DNA of 64,000 nucleotides from Nocardia wallacei (GCF_014466955.1 NZ_AP023396.1:6200001-6264000), one strand, 5' to 3'. Counted from the first letter of the stretch, positions 32,601 through 44,152 are shown. The notes: generated by a model from the letters alone, not told the origin. Numbers and translations are program-made.

Positions 32601-34271
32601 TCACCGCCGCCGAGTCCCGAAAATGCTCCGGCTGATCTCCCTGCCCGCTGCCGTGGCCGCGGAACGCAAGAAGCCCTTCACCGCGGGATTCCTCATGATG
32701 CGCTCGGCCGCAGAATCCTCGGCCCTCGTGGATCGACGTTCCGGCTCCGGCTCCGCCGCAACGACTTTCGCGGCGAGACGTTCGTACGCCGATTCCCGAT
32801 CGATGGTCTCGCCGTACTTGGCGTGCAACTCGCTCCCCTGCGCGGCCGCGCGAATGGCGTCCTCCCCGATGGTGTCCATCAGCGACCGTGGCGGGCGCAG
32901 CCGCGTCCACGCCACGGGCGTCGGCGCGCCCTTCTCCGACAGCACCGTCACCACCGCCTCGCCGATACCCAGGGTGGTGAGCGCCTGTTCGAGGTCGTAC
33001 GCGCTGGTCTTCGGGTATGTGCGCACGGTCTTGGTGAGCGCCTTCTGGTCCTCCGGTGTGAAGGCGCGCAGCGCGTGCTGGATCCGCGCGCCCAGTTGGG
33101 ACAGCACCTGATTCGGCACATCGGTCGGCAGCTGCGTGCAGAAGAACACGCCGACACCCTTGGAGCGGATCAGCTTCACGGTCTGCTCCACCTGATCCAG
33201 GAACGCCTTCGACGCGTCGTTGAACAGCAGGTGCGCCTCGTCGAAGATGAAGACCAACTTGGGCTTGTCGATATCGCCGATCTCGGGCAATGTCTGGAAC
33301 AGATCGGCCAGCACCCACATCAGGAAGGTGGAGAACAACACCGGTCGCGACGACTGCGCACCCAGCTCGAACAAGGTGATCACACCCTGCCCGCCGACCG
33401 TGCGCAGCAGATCGGACGGATCCAGTTCCGGCTCGCCGAAGAACGTGTCGCCGCCCTCGTTCTCCAGGTTCACCAGGGACCGCAGGATCACACCGGCGGT
33501 GGCGGCCGAGACGCCCCCGATACCCTTCAGATCCGCTTTGCCCTCGGGGCTGGTGAGGTGCTGAATCACCGACCGCAGATCCTTCAGGTCCAACAGCGCC
33601 AGGCCCTGCCGGTCGGCCCAGTGGAAGATCAGGCCGAGGGTCGACTCCTGAGTCTCGTTGAGCCCCAGCACCTTCGACAACAGAACCGGCCCGAAGGAGG
33701 TGATGGTGGCACGGATCGGAACCCCGATGCCGTCGGTACCCAGGGAGACGAACTCGACCGGGAAACCCGTTGGAGCCCAATTCGTTTCCCCCGTCTCCCG
33801 GGCCCGCGCGGTGATCTTGTCACCAGGCTCCCCGGGCCGCGAGAGCCCCGACAGGTCGCCCTTCACGTCGGCCAGCACCACCGGAATCCCAGCGGCGGAG
33901 AGCTGTTCGGCGATACCCTGCAACGTCTTCGTCTTCCCGGTACCGGTGGCGCCCGCGACGAGACCGTGCCGGTTCATCGTCCGCAGCGGAATGCGCACGC
34001 GCGCAGACGAATCCACGGACTCGCCCACCACTACCGTACCCAGCTCCAGCGCGGCACCCTCGAAGGCATATCCCGCCGCGATCTCCTGCGCGACCGCATG
34101 GCCGGACGCCGATTGCGGCGCAGAACTTTCCACACCACCGTGAGCGGCACCCGTCGCCGCAGCCGCCTCGCGCTCAGCGGCCTCCGCCGCGGCCGCCGCC
34201 TCCGCCGCGACCCGCGCCGCCTCCGCGGCCGCCTTGCGCGCTGCCGCGGCCTTCTCCTGAGGGGTTGTCAT
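32601..34271 (-). CDS. HerA-like ATPase (DUF853 family)
   Basis: A 556-aa P-loop ATPase. After an alanine-rich coiled N-terminus (about 1-45) comes Walker A GATGTGKTKT near residue 110, Walker B LVFIFDEAHLLF, and the C-terminal RIMRNPAVKGFLRSAATAAGREI-type tail of the YjgR/DUF853 family. HerA-like ATPases are hexameric DNA translocases; this branch has no firm role. It is divergent from orn. I recall the same neighbour pair (Rv2510c-Rv2511) in M. tuberculosis. Confidence 0.88.
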   Translation of the reverse strand: MTTPQEKAAAARKAAAEAARVAAEAAAAAEAAEREAAAATGAAHGGVESSAPQSASGHAVAQEIAAGYAFEGAALELGTVVVGESVDSSARVRIPLRTMNRHGLVAGATGTGKTKTLQGIAEQLSAAGIPVVLADVKGDLSGLSRPGEPGDKITARARETGETNWAPTGFPVEFVSLGTDGIGVPIRATITSFGPVLLSKVLGLNETQESTLGLIFHWADRQGLALLDLKDLRSVIQHLTSPEGKADLKGIGGVSAATAGVILRSLVNLENEGGDTFFGEPELDPSDLLRTVGGQGVITLFELGAQSSRPVLFSTFLMWVLADLFQTLPEIGDIDKPKLVFIFDEAHLLFNDASKAFLDQVEQTVKLIRSKGVGVFFCTQLPTDVPNQVLSQLGARIQHALRAFTPEDQKALTKTVRTYPKTSAYDLEQALTTLGIGEAVVTVLSEKGAPTPVAWTRLRPPRSLMDTIGEDAIRAAAQGSELHAKYGETIDRESAYERLAAKVVAAEPEPERRSTRAEDSAAERIMRNPAVKGFLRSAATAAGREISRSIFGTRRR

Positions 34272-34643
34272 CGCCGATCCTCCGTCTGCCCTGCCAACTT
34301 TCCGCCAACATTGCCGACCGCCTGATCAAAGCACGGATCTGCGCAAACCATATCTCCCACGACACCAGCGCGGGAGCAACCGCAGCACAGCAACTTCACG
34401 GCGACACTGTGGCGGCAAGCGGGCAGCGCCCGCAACCGCCGCGCGGCGACGGCAGCAGCGACCGACCACACCCGACACCACCCCGCCGCCACGCGGGACC
34501 CGACCGCGACCCTCGTCGGCCGAGACGACACCGCCACCCCGCATATGCGTGGTCGGAGCGCACTCGCCGCGCGCACTCACCCGAGGTCCCGCGGGGTCGC
34601 CGGTGCACCGAACGCCTGCCGACCGAGCTGTAAGGTCGACCTG
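34272..34643. other. divergent intergenic region, HerA-like / orn
   Basis: This 372-base region separates divergent genes. I see no small gene in it. It is GC-rich with a skew to C and carries the orn leaderless promoter at its right end. Its left end should contain the promoter of the ATPase gene. Confidence 0.5.
34631..34636 (+). promoter_or_regulatory. leaderless -10 box of orn
   Basis: TAAGGT (TANNNT) ends seven bases before GTG 34644, which places the transcription start at or next to the start codon. No Shine-Dalgarno sequence precedes the GTG. This is the usual pattern for leaderless messages in mycobacteria and relatives. Confidence 0.5.
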
Positions 34644-35273
34644 GTGTCGGAGAAATACATGGTGTGGATGGATTGCGAGATGACCGGCCTGCGGCTGGAC
34701 AGCGACAAGCTGATCGAGGTCGCCGCGCTGGTGACCGACAGCGATCTCAATATTCTCGGCGACGGTGTCGACATCGTCATCCACGCCGACGACGCCGCGC
34801 TGGCCGCCATGCCGCCGGTGGTCCAGGAGATGCACGCCCGCTCCGGCCTCACCGAGGAGGTGCGCCGCTCCACGGTCACCATGGCCGAGGCCGAGCGACA
34901 GGTGCTCGACTACGTCAAGCAGTACGTGCCCACCCCCCGGACCGTCCCGCTGGCCGGCAACTCCATCGCCACCGACCGCGGCTTCATCGCCCGCGACATG
35001 CCCGACCTCGACGCCCATCTGCACTACCGCATGATCGACGTCAGCTCCATCAAGGAACTGTGCCGCCGCTGGTATCCGCGCATCTATTTCGGCCAGCCCG
35101 AGAAGGGCCTCGCCCACCGCGCCCTGGCCGACATCAAGGAATCGATCCGCGAACTCGAGTACTACCGCCGCACCGCCTTCGTCCCCGCCCCCGGCCCCGC
35201 GACGTCCGACATCGCCGCAGTAGCCGCCGACCTCCTCTCCCGCCGACAATCCCCAGCTCAGCAACCCGATTAG
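34644..35273 (+). CDS. orn: oligoribonuclease
   Basis: A 209-aa DEDDh 3'-5' exonuclease that degrades nanoRNAs of two to five residues and pGpG. Exo I is WMDCEMTGL (Asp, Glu), Exo [12 protein letters not shown] (Asp) and Exo [13 protein letters not shown] (His, Asp). GTG 34644 is supported by the -10 box seven bases upstream and by the usual N-terminal distance to Exo I. The C-terminal 20 residues extend beyond the E. coli enzyme. It is followed by tRNA-His, an order seen in mycobacteria. Confidence 0.95.
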   Translation: MSEKYMVWMDCEMTGLRLDSDKLIEVAALVTDSDLNILGDGVDIVIHADDAALAAMPPVVQEMHARSGLTEEVRRSTVTMAEAERQVLDYVKQYVPTPRTVPLAGNSIATDRGFIARDMPDLDAHLHYRMIDVSSIKELCRRWYPRIYFGQPEKGLAHRALADIKESIRELEYYRRTAFVPAPGPATSDIAAVAADLLSRRQSPAQQPD

Positions 35274-35326
35274 GCACTACACCGAGGTACGCGATACGAT
35301 CTAGCCCGCCGGTGCAACCGGCAATG

Positions 35327-35399
35327 GTGGCTGTAGTTCAGTTGGTAGAGCACCAGGTTGTGATCCTGGCTGTCGCGGGTTCGAGTCCCGTCAGCCACC
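35327..35399 (+). tRNA. tRNA-His (GTG)
   Basis: Cloverleaf: acceptor GTGGCTG with CAGCCAC, D loop AGTTGGTAGA, anticodon stem CCAGG/CCTGG with loop TTGTGAT (anticodon GTG), T arm GCGGGTTCGAGTCCCGT. The base before position 1 is G (35326), the G-1 expected of tRNA-His, facing C73. CCA is not encoded. Confidence 0.95.
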
Positions 35400-35726
35400 C
35401 TGAGAGGCCCGGGTCGGGCGGTCAATCCGTCGACTCGGGCTTTTTTCGTCCCCTACCTCGGCGCCGATGTCGTCGCTGAGGGTGATGAAGCCGCGGCAGC
35501 GGCAGCGCAGGTCGTAGGCGCACAGGGTCCAGTCGTCGGGGCCGACGCCGGGGAAGGCGCCCGCGCGGCCGCGGCACACCCCCACGGTCGGGTCGTGGGC
35601 TACGTACAGGTGGCCGCACAACTCACAGCGGCGGCGGGACACTTGTCGTGAAGTGACAACGAGCCAGACCACATACGAGAATGCGGCTGCCACACCGACG
35701 AGCTGTAGCAGTTGTGACGAATACAT
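35391..35726 (-). CDS. small membrane protein with zinc-ribbon-like cysteines
   Basis: A 111-aa open frame with an N-terminal hydrophobic helix (LLQLVGVAAAFSYVVWLVV) followed by CELCGH, a later Cys in GVCRGR and CRCRGF, a pattern that could bind zinc. The last 19 codons read through the tRNA-His terminator and end nine bases inside the tRNA, which is odd. Either a real gene uses this stop or the true end lies earlier in a variant. It is divergent from the PucR gene. Confidence 0.45.
   Translation of the reverse strand: MYSSQLLQLVGVAAAFSYVVWLVVTSRQVSRRRCELCGHLYVAHDPTVGVCRGRAGAFPGVGPDDWTLCAYDLRCRCRGFITLSDDIGAEVGDEKSPSRRIDRPTRASQGG
35407..35446 (+). terminator. rho-independent terminator after tRNA-His
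   Basis: GCCCGGGTCG at 35407-35416 pairs with CGACTCGGGC at 35431-35440, with one mismatch, and is followed by six T residues (35441-35446). Confidence 0.8.
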
Positions 35727-35811
35727 TCTCTGCCCTCACCTTTTTCGATCGACCGCGATGCGGCGCACTTGCCGACCTCCACAGTCAGAGTGACCCACCG
35801 GCGACCGGATG

Positions 35812-35834
35812 AGATTGTCCGATTCGCACAATCT
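35812..35834. promoter_or_regulatory. candidate operator upstream of PucR gene
   Basis: AGATTGT at 35812-35818 and ACAATCT at 35828-35834 form a perfect 7-bp inverted repeat with a 9-bp spacer, about 80 bases before the PucR start, in the region divergent from the zinc-ribbon gene. Confidence 0.4.
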
Positions 35835-35913
35835 GCCCGAGTGTCGTTGGGGATGCCGTACAGTCGACGGAGGCGGTGTGAGTTTCGTGCAGCAGGAGTA
35901 GCGGTCGGTAGCG

Positions 35914-37461
35914 ATGGTCAAGTTGGATCGCCTGATCAATATCCTGGGCAGGTACGGCACCCGGCTGCACGGGCACGCGGCGGCACGCGGCGCCGAGTTG
36001 CACAGTGTGACGGTGCACGATCCGGTACGACCGCACTCCGCCGTCGGGGATGTCTTCCTCGCCGTGGGCATCGCCGACCTGCGCGAGGCCGTCACCCTGG
36101 CCACGCGCACGCGCGCCATGCTCGTCGTCGCCCGCACCACCGAGCAGCCCAGCCGAGCTCTCCTCGAGACTCTCGAAAAGGCCGGTACCGCACTGCTTCT
36201 CGCGGATCCGGCGGTGTCGTGGAGCCAGATCGCCTCGGTCGTCTACGGATTGGTGCTGGAGGGCCGCGAGACCGAATCGGGCCGCGGGCCGAGCGACCTT
36301 TTCGCCCTCGCCGATACCCTCGCGGCCACCCTCGACGCGCCGGTCACGATCGAGGACCAGCTGTGCCGGGTGATGGCGTACTCGAGCACGCCGCACGACA
36401 CCGACCCGGTCCGGCTGGACACCATCCTCGGCCGCCGCATGCCCGACCACGTGCGCGGACTGCTCGAACAGCAGGGTGTGTTCGACCATCTCGCCCGCAC
36501 CGACGCCCCGTTCCACATTCCGCCGTCGCCCGCCCACGGACTGCGCGGACGCACGGTGGCGGCCGTCCGGACCGGTCGCGAACTGCTCGGGTCGCTGTGG
36601 ATCTCCTCCGAGGATCCGCTGTCCCCCTCGCAGTCGCGGATCCTGGAGGACGGCGCCCGCACCGTCGCGCTGCATCTGCTGCGGTCGCGGGTCAGCGCCG
36701 ATCTGGAACGGCAGGTCGAATCCGAGCTGGTGATTCAGCTCTTGGAGGGCAGCCCGGACGCCGAGGCCGTCGCCGGGAAGCTCGGCATACCGGCCGAACA
36801 CCTGCGCGTGATCGCGCTGCAAGCGCACACCGAACTGGAGCGGCACGCGGGAATCCTGCTCGCCTTCGAACGCGCCACCACCGGATTCGGCTGGTCCAGG
36901 GTCGGGCGCAGCACGCTGTTCGGCAATACGGTCTACACCCTGCTGCCCACCGGGGACGATCCGGCGCCGGCCTATCGCTGGGTCCGGGACCTGGCCGCCG
37001 GGCTGCCCGCGCACGTCGAGATATTCGCCGGAATCGGCGGCCCCGCGAACCTGCGCGAGGTCACGGCGAGCCGCCAGGAGGCCGACGAGTGCATGGCGTT
37101 GCACATGAGTTCCGACGATCCGGTTCCGGTCTGTTACGACACCGCGTGGGATCGGGTGCTGATCCAGCGATTGAAGTCGGTGGCGTCGAAAGGCCGCCTG
37201 CCCGCACGGGATCCGGTCGCGCAACTGGCGGAGTACGACGCCCGCAACGACACGCACTACCTGCCGACGTTGAAAGCGTGGCTGGAGGCACACGGCGAAT
37301 TGTCCGCGGCCGCAAGGATGTTGGATGTACACCCCAACACCGTGCGCAACCGTATCAACCAGATGAGCCGGATCGTCCCACTACACCTGAACGATCCGCG
37401 GCAGCGGGTCGCCATGTTGATCGCGCTGTCGGTCCGCGCACCCGACTCACCCGTGGAGTAG
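35914..37461 (+). CDS. PucR family transcriptional regulator
   Basis: A 515-aa regulator of the PucR/CdaR type. The N-terminal part (HSVTVHDPVRPHSAVGDVFLAVG) is a purine-catabolism-regulator-like domain. The middle is GGDEF-like (GFGWSRVGRSTLFGNTVYTLLP, IFAGIGGPANLREV). The C-terminal HTH_30 (LKAWLEAHGELSAAARMLDVHPNTVRNRINQMSRI) is complete. The target is unknown; no purine genes are adjacent. An inverted repeat upstream suggests autoregulation. Confidence 0.87.
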   Translation: MVKLDRLINILGRYGTRLHGHAAARGAELHSVTVHDPVRPHSAVGDVFLAVGIADLREAVTLATRTRAMLVVARTTEQPSRALLETLEKAGTALLLADPAVSWSQIASVVYGLVLEGRETESGRGPSDLFALADTLAATLDAPVTIEDQLCRVMAYSSTPHDTDPVRLDTILGRRMPDHVRGLLEQQGVFDHLARTDAPFHIPPSPAHGLRGRTVAAVRTGRELLGSLWISSEDPLSPSQSRILEDGARTVALHLLRSRVSADLERQVESELVIQLLEGSPDAEAVAGKLGIPAEHLRVIALQAHTELERHAGILLAFERATTGFGWSRVGRSTLFGNTVYTLLPTGDDPAPAYRWVRDLAAGLPAHVEIFAGIGGPANLREVTASRQEADECMALHMSSDDPVPVCYDTAWDRVLIQRLKSVASKGRLPARDPVAQLAEYDARNDTHYLPTLKAWLEAHGELSAAARMLDVHPNTVRNRINQMSRIVPLHLNDPRQRVAMLIALSVRAPDSPVE

Positions 37462-37510
37462 TCGCTGGCATGGAGGGGTCAATGCCTTTGCGTGCCAGCG
37501 GATTCGACAC

Positions 37511-38032
37511 TCACGATATGGTCTGCGCCGTAAGATCGTCGAGCAGGATCATGACCTCACCCTGACGCTTCACCACCTCGGTGAGCCGAACCCGCAGACC
37601 CAGCAATTCGGCCCCGGTGACAGCGGTCTCGGCCCGGTGCTGCACGCGCTGCCACTCGGCCTGCGCGGAAACGTTGCCCAGCAACAGATCTCGCGACTCA
37701 CCCGCCGCCGCGATGCGCGCGTACACATCGATCGAGGCGTGCGGCGTACGTACCCACAGATTCACCGCCTCCAACTGCCCGGAGATCGACAGCGCCCGGC
37801 CCGGTTTGGCCACCAGCTCGACCTCCACCCCCTCGGCCGCGGAACGGACCAGCAGCACCAGCGCCCGATGATCGGCCCCGGCGGCGCCGTCGCTGTAGAC
37901 GCCGGGCCGTTTGGCGGGCGCCCCCTCGGCGAACGTGGTCAGATGCGTACGGCTCGCCCCATCACCGGCGATCTCCCACTTCCCCTTGTCCTCGAAGTCG
38001 TCCAACAGCACCTCGACCGAGGCATCCGACAT
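37511..38032 (-). CDS. hypothetical protein, 173 aa, beta-sandwich-like
   Basis: ATG 38032 is preceded by GGGAGGGTGACG. The pattern (VLLDDFEDKGKWEIAGDG, ALVLLVRSA, LEAVNLWVRTPHASIDVYARI, LRVRLTEVV, MILLDDLTAQTI) alternates hydrophobic strands and resembles a jelly-roll carbohydrate-binding-like fold. There is no signal peptide. The opening and closing DDF/DDL pair is typical of such domains. Function unknown. Confidence 0.65.
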   Translation of the reverse strand: MSDASVEVLLDDFEDKGKWEIAGDGASRTHLTTFAEGAPAKRPGVYSDGAAGADHRALVLLVRSAAEGVEVELVAKPGRALSISGQLEAVNLWVRTPHASIDVYARIAAAGESRDLLLGNVSAQAEWQRVQHRAETAVTGAELLGLRVRLTEVVKRQGEVMILLDDLTAQTIS

Positions 38033-38096
38033 CGTCACCCTCCCGATACTCCGCAACCGATTCCGGCGCGATGAACCCTACCCGCGGTCGGCCGGA

Positions 38097-38164
38097 GGTT
38101 CACCGGACAGCAGGTAGCCAGTACCGGGAAAGCTCGCGACGCGGGAGCAACCCGCCGGTGAACC
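38097..38164. repeat. 10-bp inverted repeat between two leftward genes
   Basis: GGTTCACCGG at 38097-38106 and CCGGTGAACC at 38155-38164 are perfect reverse complements with a 48-base spacer. It lies after the DUF2252 gene and before the 173-aa gene on the minus strand. It may be a transcription terminator or a paired binding site. Confidence 0.35.
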
Positions 38165-38179
38165 GGGACGGCCGAGTCG

Positions 38180-39523
38180 TCAGTCCTCCTCGACGGCCGG
38201 CAGCGCACCGCTTTTCACCGCACGAACCAACTCCTCGTGGTCGGCCTCGGTGCGATCGGCGTAGTCGAGCGCGTAGCGGGCGTACGCCGAATCCATCTTG
38301 TCGCCGTCGGCGCAGTACCCGGCCAGGACGCGCGGATCGATGGAGCGGCTGTGGGCGCGGGCCAGCAGGGCGCCCGCGAGGCGGCCGTAGTCGTCGAGAT
38401 GGTCGCGCTTCAGCTCCGTGACCTCGATGGCGCCCTTGCGATTACGGAACTGGCGCACGATGTACGGGCGCCCGCCGATAGTCGCCCAACCCAGCAGGAT
38501 GTCGGTCTCGGCCTGCACCAGCCGCGCGCCGTCCACGATTCGCCGTCCCTCGTGCGGCACCGGCGCCAAGCCCAGCGCCTGTTGCAACGCGCTCGGCCGA
38601 GCCTGCTTGGCCTGCAGCACCAGAGCCTCGTCGCCGTTGCCGCGCAACAGGATCAGATAATTGCGCAGTCCGACGCTGCCCGTGCCGACCACCCGGAACG
38701 CCACGTCGCAGACCGTGTACCGCCGCACCAGGTGCGCTCGCGACTCGCGCAGGGTGTCCACGTAATCGTCCAGGGCGGCGACGACCTCGTCGGCCGTCGC
38801 GGCGGACACCTCGGTGAGCACGGGCGGATCGGGGACGAACCGCCACTGCCCGCCCTCGGTCCGGGTCGTCTTCGCCGCGATCTTCGCGCTGGTGTTCTTC
38901 TTCGCCTTCCCGGCGGCCCTGGCGAAGTCGTCGAGCAGTTCGTCGGCCTCGACGCGGTCGATCACCGACTCGTCGCCCAGCGCCGTCCACGATTCCAGGA
39001 ACGGCAGCCGCGCCAGGTGGTCGATGGTGCGGCGGTAGCTGCGGGCGGCGTCGTGCGCGGCCTCGCGGCAGCCGTTCTCCGACACACCGCCCACCCGTCC
39101 GGCCAGCACCAGGCTGGCGGCCAGGCGCTTCAGATCCCACTCCCACGGGCCCGGCGCGGTCTCGTCGAAGTCGTTGATGTCCATCACGATTCGACCGTCC
39201 GAGGTGCCGTACAGCCCGAAGTTCGCCGCGTGCGCGTCACCGCACAGCTGTGCGGTGAGGCCGCTGCTGGGCGTCGCGGCGAGATCACCGGCCATCAGGG
39301 CGGCGCTGCCGCGGAAGAACGCGAACGGCGACTCGAGCATGCGCCCGACCCGCAGCGGAATCAGCTCGGGCACTCGGTCGGCATTGCTCGCGTGCACGAA
39401 ATCCACGATCGACGGACGGTCGTCGGGCAGTGCGAGTTCCCGATGTTCGCTGTGATCGGCGTCGGCACGCAGCGCGCGGCCGCGGGCGTACGCCTCCTCC
39501 GGATCCAGCCACTGGTCGAACAT
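38180..39523 (-). CDS. DUF2252 family protein
   Basis: A 447-aa protein with a kinase-like fold. Family features: RVGRMLESPFAFFRGSAALM near 60, QLCGDAHAANFGLYG with GDAHxxNFG resembling the kinase catalytic loop, MDINDFDETAPGPWEWDLKRL resembling the DFD metal site, and QAKQARPS with a conserved Lys. The residues suggest ATP-dependent phosphotransfer, but no substrate is known. The gene is monocistronic between ldtB and the 173-aa gene. Confidence 0.88.
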   Translation of the reverse strand: MFDQWLDPEEAYARGRALRADADHSEHRELALPDDRPSIVDFVHASNADRVPELIPLRVGRMLESPFAFFRGSAALMAGDLAATPSSGLTAQLCGDAHAANFGLYGTSDGRIVMDINDFDETAPGPWEWDLKRLAASLVLAGRVGGVSENGCREAAHDAARSYRRTIDHLARLPFLESWTALGDESVIDRVEADELLDDFARAAGKAKKNTSAKIAAKTTRTEGGQWRFVPDPPVLTEVSAATADEVVAALDDYVDTLRESRAHLVRRYTVCDVAFRVVGTGSVGLRNYLILLRGNGDEALVLQAKQARPSALQQALGLAPVPHEGRRIVDGARLVQAETDILLGWATIGGRPYIVRQFRNRKGAIEVTELKRDHLDDYGRLAGALLARAHSRSIDPRVLAGYCADGDKMDSAYARYALDYADRTEADHEELVRAVKSGALPAVEED

Positions 39524-39617
39524 GCCCGCTCCTCGCTGTCAGCCCCTCGGACCGTCAACGTGCCGGCGGGCGAACGGGGTTCCGGGCGGCGGCGCGGGCA
39601 TCGCCGGGATCACATCG

Positions 39618-40829
39618 TCACCAGCTGCTGTCGGCGTTGCCGGCCTTCCACTCCGACCACGGGATGTTCCAGTCGCCGAGCCCGTCGATGCCCGACAGCG
39701 TGTCGCCGATGGTGTTCTTCACGATGGCGATATCGCCGCGTTTGGCATTCTCGTAGACCCAGCGCGCGTCGGCGGGGCTGAGATTCAGGCAGCCGTGGCT
39801 GGTGTTCGAATAACCCTGCGCGCCCAGTGACCACGGGGCGGAGTGCATGAAGATGCCGCTGTAGGACATCCGGGTCGCGTAGTCGACGGGTGTACGGTAG
39901 CCGTCGGGCCCGGTCGCCGCGACACCGTAGGTGGAGGAATCCATGATGATGTGGTCGAAGCGGTCGCTGATGATGTAGATGCCGTTGTCGGTGGGCGCCG
40001 ACGCCTTGCCCATCGAGGTCGGCATGCTGCGGATCACCTCGCCGTTGCGCTCCACCACGACCGTCTTGGTGTTGTCGTCGGCGGTGAAGATGGTGGGCTC
40101 GCCGATGGTGAACGCGGAGTGGATGTCGCTGTCGCCGATCAGGCCGTTGCCCAGATCTTTGCCGTAAGTGTTGACGTCGACATTGATCCGGGTGCCCGGC
40201 GCCCAGAAATGCTCGGGCCGCCACCGCACCTCGCGGTTGTTCACCCAGTAGAAGGCCCCCTCGACCGGCGGATTGGTTGTGATCTTGATCGCGTCCTGCG
40301 CGGCGCGCCGATCCGGAATGTTCTCGTCGAACTGCACGGCCACCGGCTGGCCGATGCCGACCACCTCGTCCTCCCCGGGCAGCAGCCACGGGTGCGTGCG
40401 GTTGCGCGGCGACAACGTCGTGAAACTCAGCGCGGTCGAGGTCTTGCCGCCCAGCCCGACCGCCTCCGCCTGCAACCGGTAGGTGCGGCCGAACCCGAGT
40501 TGCTCGCCCACCTGCCAGGACTGCCCGTCCGGCGCGACCTGCCCCGCCACCTGGACGCCCTCCGGATTGGTCAGCGTCACCGCGGCGAGCTTGCCGTCCT
40601 GAGCGCGGATCTGCAACGGCACGCCCGGGGACACCCCCGCCTCGCCGTCCTTGACCGGCACCACGAGCTTGGGCTTGATGAGTTCGGCGACGGGGTTGGG
40701 CTCGATCGCGGCCTGCGGTCCGTCGGCTCCCGAATTGCTGCACGCGGTCGCCGCCAGCCCCAGCACGGACAGCAGCGCCACCGCCCCCAGCATCGCCTTC
40801 GACCGCTGTCGACCACGCCATATGCCCAT
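39618..40829 (-). CDS. ldtB: L,D-transpeptidase lipoprotein (LdtB/LppS-like)
   Basis: A 403-aa exported enzyme that makes 3-3 cross-links in peptidoglycan. A signal peptide ends in a lipobox LAATAC, two Ig-like domains follow (about 40-240), and the YkuD domain ends with HSAPWSLGAQGYSNTSHGC; the catalytic Cys is near residue 347. This is the arrangement of M. tuberculosis Rv2518c, and the position near tRNA-Lys and orn supports the match. ATG 40829 is chosen; an in-frame ATG at 40868 would add a charged leader unusual for a signal peptide. Confidence 0.92.
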   Translation of the reverse strand: MGIWRGRQRSKAMLGAVALLSVLGLAATACSNSGADGPQAAIEPNPVAELIKPKLVVPVKDGEAGVSPGVPLQIRAQDGKLAAVTLTNPEGVQVAGQVAPDGQSWQVGEQLGFGRTYRLQAEAVGLGGKTSTALSFTTLSPRNRTHPWLLPGEDEVVGIGQPVAVQFDENIPDRRAAQDAIKITTNPPVEGAFYWVNNREVRWRPEHFWAPGTRINVDVNTYGKDLGNGLIGDSDIHSAFTIGEPTIFTADDNTKTVVVERNGEVIRSMPTSMGKASAPTDNGIYIISDRFDHIIMDSSTYGVAATGPDGYRTPVDYATRMSYSGIFMHSAPWSLGAQGYSNTSHGCLNLSPADARWVYENAKRGDIAIVKNTIGDTLSGIDGLGDWNIPWSEWKAGNADSSW

Positions 40830-41144
40830 GTCCAACCCCGTTTCATGTTCTCGGCGCCGCCGGGCCACCCCGACGTGCTGCTCAACCCACCACGCTCGCG
40901 GGGATCGGTCGAGACCACGCCCCGCCTATTCTGCCAGCCGGAAGGGCCCGAAACGCGCAAACACGACGGCCCTCCACATGCTCTGCCCCTTCATCCGTTC
41001 CCGGCCCACATCCGTTACCACCCGGCGACCCATTCCTCCCCACCCGCACTGAACAGGCGATTTCACTTTCCCCACACCCGCCTGTTATGGTTTTCCCCGC
41101 ACCGGAACGGAGCCCCCAGGGCCCCGCCACCGGCCCACGCACCA
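40830..41144. other. intergenic region with ldtB and tRNA-Lys promoters
   Basis: This 315-base gap holds the leftward ldtB promoter and a rightward tRNA promoter. A possible tRNA promoter is TTCACT then, 18 bases on, TATGGT at about 41094-41099. No small gene was found. Confidence 0.35.
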
Positions 41145-43064
<1,920 letters not shown>

Positions 43065-43068
<4 letters not shown>

Positions 43069-43547
43069 CTCACGCCTCCCGGGAAGCGCTCATCCTGCTT
43101 CGACTCGGTGAGATACCGCACTGCCATCCCGATACTGGCCTCGATTTCCCCGCTGGCAGCGATGACACCATCGAAGGTGACGACGGAGATGTTTCTGGTC
43201 TTGAATTCCTCCAGGATCAGGCGCAGGTTTTTCCAGTTCTTGGATAGGCGTCCGATGCTGGGGACGATGAGGTAACGCACCTCCGGATGTTCATCGAAGT
43301 AGTTGAGCACGGCTTGAAACGCAATGCGGTTCTTGAAGGTGGTTGCCGACGCGCCCATCTCTACGACCTCGTGCACCAAGTGCAGCTTCGCCTCGTCCGC
43401 TCGTAGTCGCCCAAGCTCACGAAATCGCTCGATCCTCTTGTCGGGATCCTTGGGCACGGCCGCAAACGATATAAATAGTACGGCTGATCCGCGATCCTTA
43501 CTCATAGTGTGATCACCTGCTATTTTGTCCATGTTCTTCACTCTCAT
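43065..43547 (-). CDS. resolvase-like protein lacking the catalytic serine
   Basis: A 160-aa protein with the fold pattern of a serine recombinase catalytic domain: strand VLFISFA at 23-29, then RIAFQAVLNYF, VRYLIVPSIGRLSKN and RNISVVTFDG. Set against the adjacent integrase (LLYLRVS), the catalytic Arg-x-Ser reads Ser-x-Ala, so Ala29 is in the serine position, and the second Arg of the RFARN motif is Lys. There is no DNA-binding domain. GGGAGGGG precedes ATG 43547. The stop overlaps the integrase start. A non-catalytic partner of the integrase is inferred. AT content rises upstream of the start. Confidence 0.7.
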
Positions 43548-43666
43548 ATTCCCCTCCCGTTAAATTTATGCCATTTTGGCCGGTTTTTCCCTACCGTCCG
43601 AACGATAACTCTCTTTCCGCAATTTGTGGATAGGGTTCTTGGCGCGAAATTTACATCTTCGGCAGA

Positions 43667-44152
43667 TCAGCGAGCGAATACGTGAAATCTGCCAAACAAC
43701 GGCACGACGTCGTGCCGCTCCAAGTCAGGATCGTCCGCAATGGCGGCGCGGACGAGAGCTTCGTCCGTGAAACTGCCGCGATACGCGCCAGTGAAACCGC
43801 GATAGAGGTCATCGGATGGTTGAGCTGGTTGCAGGGCAAGAAACGCAAAGAATGCATCACCGTCCGCCAGCGGCCTGACCGCAGCTGCCACGTACGACGC
43901 CAACCAGCATGCCCACCGTTGACGATCATCGGCATCAGGTTCAGAGCGGAGGTCCAACTGAATGAGTTCTGACACCAGAGCATCGGCTACCACCCCGTCG
44001 TGAACGAATTCCGACAGCGCGGGATGATAAGTGTCCGTCCGGTCAAGCTCGACAGCGATCAGACGCGCTGTGGTGACGTCCAGCGCACGCCTCGCACTTA
44101 TCGCACGGGCAATTCCAAAAGCGATGATGTCTTTGGTTCCATTACCGCCCAT
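43667..44152 (-). CDS. hypothetical protein, 161 aa
   Basis: ATG 44152 has GGAGGGC upstream and overlaps the end of the replication-relaxation gene by 11 bases, so it belongs to the same leftward operon. The sequence is acidic and helical without a membrane segment (ARLIAVELDRTDTYHPALSEFV; WACWLASYVAAAVRPLADGD). I do not recognise the family. Its place after the coupling ATPase and replication-relaxation genes makes a transfer or maintenance role likely. Confidence 0.65.
   Translation of the reverse strand: MGGNGTKDIIAFGIARAISARRALDVTTARLIAVELDRTDTYHPALSEFVHDGVVADALVSELIQLDLRSEPDADDRQRWACWLASYVAAAVRPLADGDAFFAFLALQPAQPSDDLYRGFTGAYRGSFTDEALVRAAIADDPDLERHDVVPLFGRFHVFAR

Noticed and set aside
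32239..33780. A 513-codon leftward frame through the heptamer repeat
   Set aside because: It overlaps the HerA-like ATPase on the same strand in another frame and lacks any domain.
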